64,000 nucleotides of DNA from Atrina japonica. Lineage: Eukaryota > Mollusca > Bivalvia > Pterioida > Pinnidae. Below the pieces are notes generated by a model, which made no database searches, had not been told where the DNA came from, and saw nothing but the letters and a program-made list of their open reading frames with translations. The stretch is from assembly GCA_030159075.1 (NCBI GenBank), contig BROG01000041.1, forward strand, positions 620,001 through 684,000. Direction: 5' to 3'. Below are positions 13,530 through 26,030 of this stretch, one piece after another. Position 1 is the first letter of the stretch; each line of letters starts with the position of its first letter. Made by a program: the position numbers and the translations under genes.

Positions 13530-14060
13530 TCAATGAAACATTATACAGTTGTTCCTTGAAAAAAGTTCTCGAGATGAGTCGAATTTCAAGGTCATGGTAT
13601 GCAAATGTTGGTCACTGTTACTATTTTTAGAGATCTTATATAACTTTATGTCAGCATTTAGCTTGTCCGGAGCATTTACAGTAACAAGATTTTATAGAAA
13701 CTTTATACAGTTGCTCCTTGCATTTAGCTTGTCAGGAGATTTTAAACCAAAGTACTAAATAGATTTTATTGGAACATTACACAGTTGTTTTTTGCAACAA
13801 GTTCTCAAGAAAAGTAGAATTTCAAGGTTGTGGTTTATAAATCTAGGTCGCCATTATTATTTTTAGAAATATTATGTAACTTTGCTTGTCCGATGCTTTC
13901 TGAGTAACATAATGAATGAATTTTTATGAAACTTCATACAATTGTTCCTTGCAACATGTTATCGAAACAAATCAACATTTCAGCATCATTGTGTGTGAAT
14001 GTAGGGCAACGTTACTATTTTTAGAAATCATACATAAATTTATGCACTGTGTAGTTTTTC
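13530..14060. repeat. Degenerate tandem segment, at least three ~130-bp units
   Basis: Three blocks share 'aaac.t.atacagttgttccttg', then 'aagttctc', 'atttcaaggt' and 'actatttttagaaat' in the same order (from about 13535, 13770 and 13920). The open frame of 129 codons over 13241-13630 falls in this repeat and is not regarded as a gene. It resembles interior sequence of dispersed mollusc elements. Confidence 0.6.
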
Positions 14061-14861
14061 GAATGCAGGCACATTTCATTATGCATCTCAATGTATACTC
14101 ATACCTGTATATTTTATTCTCAACACAACTAATATTCCTCTTTCATACCCAAATAATGCATGCTTAGTGTTAATTGCTTCCTTCAATTAAACTGTACATC
14201 TATTTTCATCACAGGCCCATTATGTACCCGTTCACTGTACTCTTGTTTTGATAGATTTTTCTATCTACATTTTTCTTTTTAAGACAATATTTCTCAATTC
14301 TAATTTTCTAAGTTTTCGAATTATACAATTATTTTCATAGCATTTTAACACAAATCTTGTGATGTTACATATCACAAGAATATTATATTTCGTTTCATGA
14401 TTTTGCAAGAACCTACCATGTTTTACGATATTTCAGATGATATAGAAAATACAAATAGTTCTGAATAAATTGAATACATTAGGCTTCATTTCAAGACAAC
14501 TTAGCTGCAAATTTGGAGTGCAGAATAAACTGAAGAATCGGGTACGATGTTTTAACGAAAACAAATGTGCTTACTTAGCATGATCGTATTACATGTGATT
14601 ATAGAAAACTTTTGTTTGGAAGGTATAGTTTCTGATCAGGTGTGCCAGACCACTCAGGTGTGCGTATATACGCCACAAAACAAATGGATTATCAAAAGAT
14701 GAATATTTACAAGTGTCCGCTTAATTGACAGAGCATTCTACTTGTCGTACATTTCCAATTGATAATTAACAAAAATTTACCAACATGCACGTGCACTGGT
14801 AACTTGATAATCCATTGAATTGACATGTTTTGTATCCCCTTCATATGTCAATGATTGAAGC

Positions 14862-14960
14862 CATTAATGGACCTTGAAGTGTAGAAATTTACAACTGTTG
14901 CTACTAGTGGACCTTGAAACTTATAATGGTGGCCATTAGTGGACCTTAAAGTTATAACAG
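14862..14960. repeat. Short degenerate tandem repeat, three units
   Basis: 'agtggaccttgaa' / 'aatggaccttgaag' / 'agtggaccttaaag' recur at roughly 36-40 bp intervals, each followed by a 'tata.c..t.g' stretch. Confidence 0.55.
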
Positions 14961-15115
14961 TTGCATTTTGTGGATATTGATGGGGATACATGTTTGTCAT
15001 TAATGGCCAATCAAAATTAACAGGCTGGCAGACTTGTGGACTTTGGTCTTACTTTTATGGATACATTAACCCTTTATACACATCTTAACATTGGTGCTGA
15101 TTTAGAAAATCTCTC

Positions 15116-15292
15116 TATACAATCAGACTTGTCTATGAATGTCACTCAAGTGAACAGGCAAACATAGCCATTATAATTAGGTTGCCTTTATAAAGAGGTT
15201 TCGTATTCTTTGTTAGCAAAGTTTGTTTGAATGGTTTTTATAGGCAGGTGAACTTTATACAGAGGTGGCCTTCAATGCAAGTATGACTGTAT
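15116..15292 (-). mobile_element. MITE family D copy
   Basis: The ends 'acaatcagacttgtctat' and 'gcaagtatgactgtat' are inverted. The interior 'tttgtttgaatggtttttat' and 'gaggtggccttcaatgcaag' are the reverse complement of the copies at 23.1 and 25.8 kb. Confidence 0.7.
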
Positions 15293-16663
15293 TTGAAGCA
15301 AAATCTGTTGCATTTTGTTGCGTAATCTTGCATTGTAAAGTAAAAAGAGATTTGTAGTCACATTAAGGGAGATAAAACATGTCACAGATTCAACATGGTG
15401 ATGATGTCATGAAACTGAACCAAATAACCCATAAAAATATCTCTAAGTGCAGAGTGATTATATTGCTATCGATATGCACACATTACATTTACCCTGTAAC
15501 AACTCTCCTAGGGGAAGGCGAGGGCATGAAATAAAGATATCAAATAGGATTCTTAAAGTTACGATTTGTACTCGGATAAAAGTTCACACCTTATATTATG
15601 AATTTTGTTTTGTTTTTCTTCTTTCATTCCATATTATGTGTCCTTTTTCCATTAGCCACACTTTTTCACATAATTTAGCGATCAATCGTGTATTCAGAAA
15701 ATTAATACTGTAATTGTAACTACAAAAATAATGTATGAAATAGTTTGGCCTTTGTAATGTACAAAGTTAATTTATTGCATGTCCGACAGAAATTGTTGTG
15801 GGTTTTTTGGTTGTTTTTTTTTTCAGTTTCATTGAGAACAGATTTCTGTTATCCAGTGATATATTACTTTGTAACCTGCCTTTAATTTGTGCATGGAAAT
15901 GCATTAAAGAAATTGAATAGTTAAATTATAGTAATTATGCTTAAAAGACCTTTTTTCATGAAATGAATTTAATTGAAAAGACTCTTAATCCATTAAAGTA
16001 TCACATTCACTGATATGGTTTTCTTTATTAATTTTAAATATTTCTCATTAAAAAAAAACAAGACTTGCTGCAAAATACTCCACAGACATCATAAATTTCT
16101 TAATTTTTCACATATTTTGACATTTCATCGATACTCAAATTCTATAGGAATTGAAACTTTAGAAGATTGAAGCCTCAAAATGTGTATGTTTCAGATGAAG
16201 TGTTTTGTGTAACAAATGAACTGTCGAAACTAATATTCCCGATAATATCTGTCTAGTCTACCTTGTGTTCAAAAACGAAATAGATTCAGCAACTGACATC
16301 TTCAGTAAGAATTATAGATAAAACTTGTTGAAAAACTCACCTAAGTGAAGAAGTAATAAGGTTACAAAAGTTGAAACTGAACAGAAATTCACACCACTTC
16401 TCATGAGCATTATTCTCCAAAGAGAAGTGATGTATTGCCCCAGAAATAATGACAGTAGTCAAAATGAAATTACAAGTCCCAGGAGACATTTTGTTTACAT
16501 GTAGGTGAGGATTATCATACATTTATTCTGTTGGTAGAGTTGGTATGGCCACCATTGTATGATGAGTAAGGTTGGTGAAGATGAGCAATCATTTACCCAG
16601 TACTACAAATATATATCTTCTCGCATCAAGCTATCAGCTCACGATTATCTTTTTATGTGACTT

Positions 16664-16935
16664 AAGTGGCCTCAGTGGCTGAGCCGTTATAGTATTTTGC
16701 AATTTTAAACCATGAAGTCTCTCTCACTTCTACTCTAGTCAGTACAGGTTCTAGTCCCACTGTAGTCTTGGCTGGTTTTGTGATAAAGTTTGTCAGTTTA
16801 CTTGTGGAAGGTTGGTGGTCTTTTCCTGGGACATTGTAACTGTGTTCTCTTCTTAACCACTTAAAAACTGGCCGCTGCCATATGACTGAAAAATTGTTGA
16901 GTGTGATACTGTAAAACAACATTCAAATTCAAATT
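16664..16935 (+). mobile_element. tRNA-derived SINE, second family, near full length
   Basis: The head 'ggcctcagtggctgagccgt' resembles an RNA polymerase III A box and 'caggttctagtccc' a B box, about 60 bp apart. The body runs through 'tttacttgtggaaggttgg' and the 3' part 'tgactgaaaaattgttgagt' ends in 'acattcaaattcaaat'. Related copies: 20865-21012 (-), 29632-29888 (-) and a tail at 43433-43505 (+). Confidence 0.8.
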
Positions 16936-17027
16936 ATTTGTGGCATTGTATAAAAAAAAATAACATAATTATACAAAGTATATGTAGTTTATTACATAGG
17001 AGAATGCACATACTTTATATACCAGAA

Positions 17028-17965
17028 TTTAAATACAGTGAAGTATATAACAGGCTGTCTTAATAGTGAGGTTCCAATGTACCAGAATTTAAATACAGTG
17101 AAGTATATTGACAGACCATTAGATATGCCCTAGAAAATTAGACTATTATAACAGGCTGTCTTAATAGTGAGGTTCCAATGTACCAGAATTTAAATACAGT
17201 GAAGTATATTGACAGACCATTAGATATGCCCTAGAAAATTAGACTATTATAACAGGCTGTCTTAATAGTGAGGTTCCAATGTACCAGAATTTAAATACAG
17301 TGAAGTATATTGACAGACCATTAGATATGCCCTAGAAAATTAGACTATTATAACAGGCTGTTTATAGTGAGGTTCCAATGTACCAGAATTTAAATACAGT
17401 GAAGTATATTGACAGACCATTAGATATGCCCTAGAAAATTAGACTATTATAACAGGCTGTCTTAATAGTGAGGTTCCAATGTACCAGAATTTAAATACAG
17501 TGAAATGTATATTGACAGACCAATAGATAAGCCCTAGAAATTTGAACTATTATAACAGGCTGTCTTAATAGTGAGGTTCCAATGTACCAGAATTTAAATA
17601 CAGTGAAATGTATATTGACAGACCAATAGATAAGCCCTAGAAATTTGGACTATTATAACAGGCTGTCTTAATAGTGAGGTTCCAATGTACCAGAATTTAA
17701 ATACAGTGAAATGTGTATTGACAGACCATTAGATATGCCCTAGAAATTTGGACTATTATAACAGGCTGTCTTAATAGTGAGGTTCCAATGTACCAGAATT
17801 TAAATACAGTGAAATGTGTATTGACAGACCATTAGATATGCCTTAGAAATTTGGACTATTATAACAGGCTGTCTTAATAGTGAGGTTCCAATGTACCAGA
17901 ATTTAAATAAGTGTACTGAGTGACTGTTAGATAAGCCCTAGAAATTTAGACTTTTATAACAGGTG
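17028..17965. repeat. 101-bp tandem array, about 9 copies
   Basis: Units starting with 'caggctgtcttaatagtgag' restart near 17051, 17152, 17253, 17354, 17453, 17556, 17658, 17762 and 17866. Each contains 'ggttccaatgtaccagaatt' and 'gacagaccattagatatgcc'. The 'gtcttaatagtgaggttcc' part matches the MITE-derived core of the 55-bp array at 6.3-7.0 kb. Confidence 0.95.
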
Positions 17966-20864
17966 ATTTCTATAGAAATTACAGAAAAATTTTTATCAAG
18001 TGTTTTTTATTTTTTTTTTAGGAAAAAGCAATCTTTATGAACAATTGTCACTCAAAATGGGTTTCACTGTAGGAAAACCCTGTATTACCATTGGTCAGTT
18101 AAATTTGATCTATTCCTAGCAAATGAAAGCATAGCTGTCGTAAGTGGTCACTTGAAATGGGTTCTGCTTTTTTCTGTTTTTCCAGTGTTCGGTTAATTTC
18201 GATCTACATGTATTTTTAGCAAGTGAAAGCATAGCTATCATGTTGAAGAATATACAATGAACACCTCTTAGTTTTTTTAATCAGCCATGTTTCCATGGGA
18301 ATATTGTGTTCAGTTTTTCAATCATCCATTCTTGTGATAATAGCCTACTATACTAATCATCTTAAAACCTATCGTATCATTTTTTTTCCTTCTGCCCTAT
18401 CACCATTGTTATAACAAAAGACGATATTGATGATACAATCACTAGTGAAATGCATCATGGGATACATGTACTTGACATTTTCTCCCAGAAATAGGTCATT
18501 GAGAATTCAGGCAGTGAATCTTGACTGTGTTTTCATTATTTTTTTTATTATTTTTTTTTTATTATTATTATTTTTTTTGGTTCTTTTTAACTTTTTGTAT
18601 GCCATATTTTTACTGATTGTACTAAAACAACTACCGGTATGAAAGCATGCAAAAACAAAAAAAACAATCTTTTTTTTACATACAAAATGTACATTATTAA
18701 CATTCTGATCTTTCACCATATTGATCTTTCACCATATTGATCTTTCACCATATTGATCTTTCACCATATTACTAATATTTTTTATTACTTTTGTATGAGA
18801 ATTTTTTTTCTTTGATACATGTGTTGCATTCTCTTAATATATAGTAAAAACCGATTTGTCAAATACCATTAACAAAGCATTGCAACATATTTTTTCTAAT
18901 TGCAGTTCTTTGTCAAGCAGATGTTTTGTTCTAAAGTTGCTTTTTGGGGTTTTTTTTGTCTCTCTCTATCTATTGTTTGATTAATCATCATATTAGCTAA
19001 AAAGATATTCATTGTTTTCTTCATATTGTCAATATTGTTTTTCTATTATCGCTGATAATCCTTAAAACCGTGACTTTGTTAAGTCACCGACTTTGCGATA
19101 TCAGATTTACATTTTATACATATCACTTCTTGTAAATATTGATATTTTCATCAAAATAGATAACAATCGACATAGACTTCGGATTTCATTGTGAGTCAAT
19201 TTCAGGTTTTGGAAGCAGAGTGTGAAAAAAATGAGTAATCTTTTTCCACAATGATTGGACAGGGGGAAATTAGGAAAAAAATAATCCCTTATTGATTGGA
19301 GAGAGAACAAAATGTGAAACTCAATATAGAAATGTTGAAAGACTTGAGGGAAAATTTTGTGGCCCATAATTAAGTTTAAGGAAGATGTGAAAATAATTGA
19401 GTTATTCTCAAGAAAGTGGTGATATTTTCTCTGCAGTAGTGCCAATGTGACTTAGGGAGAATTTCATCTAGTTTTCTTGTATTATGTATCTTGATTACAA
19501 ATAAATGTTGCTCAGGGGAAAGGTATCTATTTTCATCATAAAAGACACAGAAAGGAGACATATTAAGCAATGTTTCTGTGCGTTTTTTCTCTTCAGGAAT
19601 TATTTGGTCAGACAATCTTGTAATAAGTTTCAATCAGTTAGGTGGAAAATCAATAATTGATTAGCTGTATTTCTTCATCTTATCATCATTACACAGGGAA
19701 ACCAGCAGGAAAAAGTATATTATAACTGTGTTCATCTGACTTGATGTGTAGAGAAATGGATTTGATTGTGAAATTAGATTCGTATCATATACAATTGTAT
19801 CTCAGAAACTTCTGATTATTATTATTTTTATCCTTATTTTCAAATGATACAGAAATGGGAAGGGTTAATCGTCATTATCTGCAGATACTTGATGCCAAAA
19901 TAGAATGATAAAACAGACTGTTGTTTAATCAAATAAGGCACTTTATAAAATTGATGAGAAAAGCTACACGTTTATTACTTATTTTGAAGTTTGTGTCTTT
20001 CTAGTAATTAGTGAAAATAAATCAACTCTTCCTCTAATCTGCAAGCCCAGAAAAACAATGGACTCTTCTTGGTAAATGGGCTAATCAAAAAGCCATAGTC
20101 TGTGTGTGGAAAACTAAACAACTCATTGACAAAGTGTTTCAAGAAACATCATCTTCTAGATAATAGATAATGGCTAACTCTTAGGGAGGGGCCAACTTTG
20201 GAACTTTTCATGACTAAAGGCTATGGCTGAATTAGGGTAAAATGTCAGATTATAGTACAAGATGCCTTCAATTTACAGAGATGCTTTAATCCGATGCATC
20301 CTTAATGTCACATTGTATTAATCAGAGCTTTCATTCAAGATCCACAAAATCAAAGAGCTCTTTGTTTTTCAATAAATAAAAACCTACCATCTGATCTGAT
20401 TCTTCTGTTTTATTTAGATTTTGATTAGAAAAATACACAATCTGTGGAAAAAGGTGAGAAAACTTTTGACATGTGCTTTTTAGGCAATACCAAATGTGAT
20501 GGGTTTATTACGACATCAAAGTCCGCTAGCTACATCCTGTATTTTGGATGAAGAGTTCCAGACATAATGGCTTGTATAATCTTGGCAGGCAAATTTATTG
20601 ACAGTTTTAGATGAAAGATAAACTGTTAAATTTCAATTTTAAGCGCAGTAAATCATGGACTGTTTTGCCAACCATGAGTTTTCCCCATGTTTTGTGGATA
20701 TATGAAATACTGATAAATGGATTAACTGACGTCCATGTCTTTCAGTTTGGTTTTTCCATCAATAATCATTTTATCGATTGCTTAATGAAAATCCGAAACA
20801 CCATTATATTGTTTAAGGTTGAAAGTGCATTTTTATAAAGTAAAACAAATTCAGACTATGTACC
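17966..20864. other. Non-coding, no gene seen
   Basis: AT-rich, with poly-T tracts, the 16-bp repeat and a MITE A scrap ('cagaaaaacaatggactctt' near 20050). Frames up to 112 codons are present but none resembles a known protein or has exon-like borders. Confidence 0.45.
18707..18770. repeat. 16-bp tandem repeat, 4 perfect copies
   Basis: 'gatctttcaccatatt' repeated exactly four times. Confidence 0.98.
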
Positions 20865-21012
20865 TGGGAAGAAACCACTGCTGGCTATTCATAAGTAAAC
20901 TGGTATTCTTTCTCACAAAATCGTCATAGGTTCCAATGGGGCATGAACCAGGGCTGACTGGAGATGAAAGACTTCATGGCTGAAAGCATGATACTTTAAC
21001 CACTGTGTGTAG
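20865..21012 (-). mobile_element. SINE fragment (family of 16664)
   Basis: The reverse strand reads a tRNA-like head ending near 21005 ('actttaaccactgtgtgt' on +) through the B-box region ('gcatgaaccagggctgac' on +) to 'aagtaaactggtattctttc'. The 3' tail is missing. Confidence 0.7.
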
Positions 21013-22190
21013 AAAAGACCAACTTATATTACATAGTCACCCGACTAATAAATCTGACATTTATCCCATAGATATGGTTTTTATTTATATTTGATTTTGT
21101 CTGCAGAAATCAATTCTATTTATATAGTAAAAATATATACAAGTACTTTATTTGATTCTTTAAAATTCATTAGCTTTTGAAAATGTTGAAAACATAACAA
21201 ATTCTCCCAATTCTCTCTTCTTTCCATGGGTTCATATTAATATTTTTAACGTGGATCTAGGTTTTGGAACTCTTAACAATTAGCCTATCAGTTTTTCTGT
21301 TTTTCATTCACTTGTTCCAATAACTCATATTTCTCCAAGAGAAAGGAATTACAATACCAATTAGTCATAACAATACAAATCTTCATTTCTTTGTGCTTGT
21401 CATCCTTGGTACATAAACAACGCAATTCTTCATCATCTTTCTCTCAGAGGGTAATGAAGAAAAATGCTCCTACATTTTTCATAATGTACATTTCCCCTTT
21501 ATGTGTTCAAATGGATTAACGCGAACTAAAAACAGATGTGTTTTTGAGAAGTCAAACCTTAAGCCAATCAACTTGACTCTAACGTTTTATCATCAACTTT
21601 GAATTTTATACTTCAAACTTTAATTACTCTGTTAACATTACCACCCTGAATGATATTTTTATTTAAACTGATAAATAGGACGTGATTTAGAGAGGCATTT
21701 TCACTTTAGTCAGTGTAGATTTGTCAGGCGACTCGCCCGTTTATTGTTGTTGGCATGAGTTATGCCCTGCGTAACCAGGAGATGGAGACTTACAGAAACC
21801 CGATAGTCCAAACTTGAAATAGGTTTTTTGTGCACAGGAAATTTGTTCACAGATTACCATAATTATTGGCTGTATTTGATAATGAAACATGATACAAAAA
21901 TGTCGCAGTATTTTGGATTGGTCGTTTTTCTTAATTCGCTTGGGGTTTTTATGTGATTATGCTTCTTCCATACATTAATAATTGTCTAAATTTAATCTTT
22001 TTATATTTTATGTAAGGTCAACTCTTGTATATATATATATATAAAAAAAAAAAAAACACTAGTTGGTTTGTATTATGCACAATTATCTCCGAAGATTAAA
22101 AGGTTTTTTGTATTTTTGGTGTGTAATCATTATATGTAGACTAAGGTTTTGATAAATGTATATCTATCTTATGAAAGGGCTTTGGAAAAA

Positions 22191-22254
22191 GAGATAGAAT
22201 TATTGCGAACAGTATCGCTGAAGAGATAGAATTATTACGAACAGTGTCGCTGAA
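22191..22254. repeat. 32-bp direct duplication
   Basis: 'gagatagaattattgcgaac' followed by 'agtatcgctgaa' is repeated immediately with two substitutions. Confidence 0.95.
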
Positions 22255-22639
22255 CTTTTAAATTTTTGATGAATGATATATCAAGAAACTTGCCGATTTT
22301 GTCAGACAAAAAAATAAATCTTTTAAATCAGTCGAGACCTTTTCTTTCACCTCTTTTTTAACAGGTTATCTGAATGTAATAAAACTTGTAATTAATGAAG
22401 CGGTAAATATACCGTTCGTTTATCTAAAGTATATGTGGGTGTATATATGCAAGATCACATATTAAAGATATGAGGTATCACGGTGAAAAGGTTTGACAGT
22501 AAGGTGGGTACTTTGTTAGAATTTTTATTTTCTTTTATCAAAATAATTACTGCTGCAGCAGACAAAATGTACCCATATGAGGGCCTTTGGTTCCATATTG
22601 TCAGTCATGGTCTCAAGCACACTCACCCAGACAATTGTG

Positions 22640-22788
22640 TTAGGATATCCTGTTTATAAAGGCCAGTTTTTTCAAGTCCCTTGACTGCATACTTCAACTA
22701 AATTGAACCCGTGTATAAGGCTCACCTGCACATAAAGGTCAATATTTTCTGGTCCCTTAGGTGACCCCTATATACAGGTTTCACTGTA
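22640..22788 (-). mobile_element. MITE family B copy, adjoining a (TA)n tract
   Basis: It is the reverse complement of the 5432-5621 element: 'tcaagtcccttgactgcata', 'tattttctggtcccttaggt' and the end 'tatacaggtttcactgta'. The element's left end faces a long (TA)n at 22797-22867, as in the other copy. Confidence 0.8.
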
Positions 22789-22790
22789 TG

Positions 22791-22796
<6 letters not shown>

Positions 22797-22867
<71 letters not shown>
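22797..22867. repeat. (TA)n microsatellite
   Basis: About 71 bp of TA dinucleotides next to the family B MITE. Confidence 0.98.
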
Positions 22868-22872
<5 letters not shown>

Positions 22873-23095
22873 CATAAAACACAGCATTACACATGACTAA
22901 GAAATGATTCATTGTTTTGTGATCATTCATACTCATCACTTCAACACAAACTTGTGATTAGGGATTTACGTTTCCGTATATTTCAATTGATTCTCATTAA
23001 AGATATGTTACAAGTTGTTACAATAATGCTTTTATGTGTGTAATATTTGTGTAAAGCACACATTATTAACATATAAGTTATGACTTTATTGTATA

Positions 23096-23221
23096 GCTAA
23101 ACTTGCATTAAAGACTTCCTGTGTATAAAGGGCACCTGCCTATAAAGGTCATTTAAATATAACCTTTGTCAACTTTTTAGTAATGAATAAACCTCTTCAT
23201 AAATGCCACCTGTCTATAATG
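23096..23221 (+). mobile_element. MITE family D copy, partial
   Basis: 'aaacttgcattaaagacttc', 'gggcacctgcctataaaggt' and 'gtcaactttttagtaat' align with the 25.8-kb copy. The right end runs into a family C element. Confidence 0.65.
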
Positions 23222-23497
23222 ACTGGTCTTACAAGACAGATGATCTCTCGATAGAGGTTTTTAAACTTGACCCCATCTGCCACTGAAATGTGGTCTTACA
23301 AGACAGGTGATCTCTCGATAAAGGTTTTATAACTTGACCCCATCTGCCACTGAAATGGGGTCTTACAAGTCAAGTGATCTCTCAATATGGGTTTTTAACT
23401 AAAGGATTATTTAACAAGGTGGTTTTCAGAATGTTTTAGAAGACGGCAGGGCAGGTCTGCTGATGCATTGGCCTCTCGAGACAGGTTTCACTATACT
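23222..23497 (-). mobile_element. MITE family C copy with internal tandem expansion
   Basis: A segment of about 67 bp carrying 'cttgaccccatctgccactg' and 'ggtcttacaagacaggtgat' is repeated about three times; the element then continues to 'ctctcgagacaggtttcact'. It shows tandem growth inside one element. Confidence 0.8.
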
Positions 23498-24352
23498 AGC
23501 AAGTATTGTATCATTTTTCTGTGGCATTTCATTCTGCATATTTTTTCTTAGATAAGAAATAAACAGAGCATGGAAATCGTCAAAGGAATAGCAAGAAACA
23601 GGAAAATTAAAGAGAAAAAAAAAATCTTTAAGCAGATCTGTTTGTGATAACCTCACATTTCAGTATCTGAAATGAAAGGATCATAAAATTGGGCTTTTTT
23701 TTCTGTTATTTTGGAGATACAAGTTTCTATTTCAGGAGATAGATTTTATTAGTATTCAGTACATATCATAACAACTGTTAACAGAAAAACTTGTGATCTG
23801 TATAGAAACATAAATTTCCTCTTATTTCTCCAGTAAATCTTCAATTTAATTACAACTGACTGAGATTTCTTGTTAAGAAGACAATTTTCGGCAAGTATTT
23901 TTCAGGTTTTGTCAATCAATACTGGTTTAGTTACTTGCAGTTGGTAATTTTTGCAATTTGGGTGACAGTTTTATTGGAATATGGGAAATGCTGTGTAGAC
24001 TTGGTCTTGCGAAATGTAAAAATTTGCAGACAAATTGTACAGTGTACTTTCATTATCAGTGCTTGACAACACGTAACCAAGACACTTAGCATAAATAGAA
24101 AATTCCACAACATCATTGCCATTTACTTTCTGTCAGTTAAGCCTTCGTAAGCCATATTGGTTCTTTTTCAGACATGTTTATGTTCCATCTTTTTTCTGTA
24201 ATCATTAACTATTTTGAATTCTTTTTCTCCATCGCTGTGGTTTGTGATACATTTTCTGAATCACTGCTCAGTAGAATTGAAATCTGTGAACTTAATGAGT
24301 ATAGCTTTCAGACCTCAAACCGCTTTTAGTTGATATATTTTTTTACCAACTT

Positions 24353-24462
24353 GTTGAAACCTCTCTTGAGCGACCACTCTTATAATAAAGACTACCGTTT
24401 TTCTGAGACCACATTTTGAAAACCACTTGGTTAAATAATCCTTTGAATAAAATCTCTTGTAT
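24353..24462 (+). mobile_element. MITE family C copy, truncated
   Basis: 'gaaacctctcttgagcgacc', 'gaccacattttgaaaaccac' and 'aataatcctttgaataaaat' match the left half of the family; the right half is missing. Confidence 0.75.
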
Positions 24463-24518
24463 CAAAATGTTTTCAATGGAGAAAAGTTTTGACTGTTAGG
24501 TGAAATATTCATACACCC

Positions 24519-24600
24519 GCTACTTATCCCACACCCAAACAGCATCCATATTGACAATAAATGCACGGATGAGCATTCATTCATTATATTTACATTTCAT
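24519..24600. repeat. Dispersed repeat fragment, pair with 46405-46465
   Basis: 'cacccaaacagcatccat' then 'ttgacaataaatgcac' and 'attcatt' recur near 46.41 kb in the same order. Family unknown. Confidence 0.6.
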
Positions 24601-24773
24601 AGTTTGCATATTGAAAAACAAAATAATGAGAATCAAATATCCGGCCTTAAATGAGACCGGTCTCACCTTGATGGAACAGCATAGTTTATGGTAGAAGAGT
24701 AAAAGTACATAGAGAATATATGTTCATATATCTTAGTGTACTGTGAAATTATCAAAGAGGATATATATCTGTG

Positions 24774-24840
24774 TGACGTCATGAGGAACTTCAATTATAG
24801 CTGATATAAACCCCATCTGTATTAGCCCTTGAGTCAATGG
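24774..24840 (+). promoter_or_regulatory. Candidate promoter cluster: CRE, TATA-like and AP-1 motifs
   Basis: A perfect palindromic CRE (TGACGTCA) lies at 24774-24781, TATAAA at 24805-24810, and an AP-1 consensus TGAGTCA at 24830-24836, followed by an ATGTAAATATGCAT stretch near 24850. The spacing suits a core promoter starting near 24840, about 180 bp before a short ATG frame encoding a signal-peptide-like sequence. Short motifs occur by chance, so this is only a candidate. Confidence 0.25.
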
Positions 24841-25015
24841 AGGACTCCTATGTAAATATGCATATGTGTTTACTGCACCATCCCTGTTCCTTTCTACCAG
24901 TAAGAAGTCTGCGACAGTTTCGTCTAAGAGCTGTTACACAGTAGAGACTACTGTATATTTTAATTCCACATCTTGCTCGTAGAAATAAAAAAAACATTCT
25001 AGAGATCTAGACAAT

Positions 25016-25058
25016 ATGGTGATTCTTCTACATCACCTGTTTCTCTTATACTTCATTT
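25016..25058 (+). CDS. Candidate signal-peptide first exon of Ror
   Basis: ATG at 25016 opens 'MVILLHHLFLLYFI', a strongly hydrophobic start like a signal peptide, closed by TGA at 25064. If spliced at 25058 (donor gttatt, weak) the exon leaves in phase 1, exactly what the first Ig exon at 27154 needs, giving Leu then [10 protein letters not shown]. Against it are the poor donor, the very short peptide and a weak start context. The true first exon may lie outside the window. Confidence 0.2.
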
Positions 25059-25828
25059 GTTATTGAATTTAAAGCAGAAGATCTTTTCAAATAAATATAG
25101 AAAGTATTTCTTCTCATTGTGTAATTACTGTTTGTTCATGTCAGTTTAAGTGAAGTTGACTTATGGAGATGGGGGTTAGCGCAAGTGATTGAAAAGTCAA
25201 GAGCAGAAGCCGATTCTGCTATCTATATATTTTTGTTATTCATTTTAAATAGTGCATATACTGTTATCTTTAAATTTGTAATACCTGAGTCCTTATAATA
25301 CATGTCTGTCTGTGCGCTTTAAGTAAGCGCTGTTGATCGTGTTTAACGTTCAAAGTAAACTTGAATGCATTCTTACTTCGCTTCATAATAATATTTACAT
25401 GTCAACGCCATGCAGACCTGTCCCTATGTACCGCCATGTATACGTTATGATTCCGTAAAAATTTGGGAGAAGTTGGTATCATGCTTTGTTAAAGATAAAG
25501 TTAAGTGGGAGCATTTGGTGCTTTGCATTTTTTTTTTTTTTTTTACATGTCTATACTATGTACTATCTAAATATCGCAAGAACTGATGTATTCTGTCCTC
25601 AAAATCGACAATGATCTTGAGGCCTTGGTCAGATAATTTGCCTGGAACAGTTAAGGCATATCCTGACAAATCAACATGTATATGAATATTAGTTTTACGT
25701 TTGTCTTTTTAATTTCAAATGTACAAGGTTTCATGTTGATAATTATGAAATGATTCGGTGCAAGTAAAAACAAAGTAAAAATTAAAATCATTTTGAAAAT
25801 ATTTCTTAGATGCATAATATAAGACAGA

Positions 25829-26030
25829 GGTCAGTCAAACTTGCATTAAAGGCCACCTCTATATTTAGGGCACCTGTAAGAAGGCCATTCAAACATAACT
25901 TTTGTTAACTTTTTGGTATATATGTGTACATGGTTAATTTTTATAAGGGCCACTTGTCTATAATGGATACTTTCAGGTGTTCCCTAAAATGGCCCTTCTA
26001 GAGCCTTTCTAGACAAGTTTGACAGTATAT
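25829..26030 (+). mobile_element. MITE family D copy
   Basis: Inverted ends 'gtcagtcaaacttgcatta' and 'ctagacaagtttgacagtat'. The interior 'aaggccacctctatatttag' matches the 15.1- and 23.1-kb copies. Confidence 0.75.

Noticed and set aside
13241..13630. 129-codon + strand frame
   Set aside because: Overlaps a degenerate dispersed repeat (13530-14060), low-complexity composition, no known domain.
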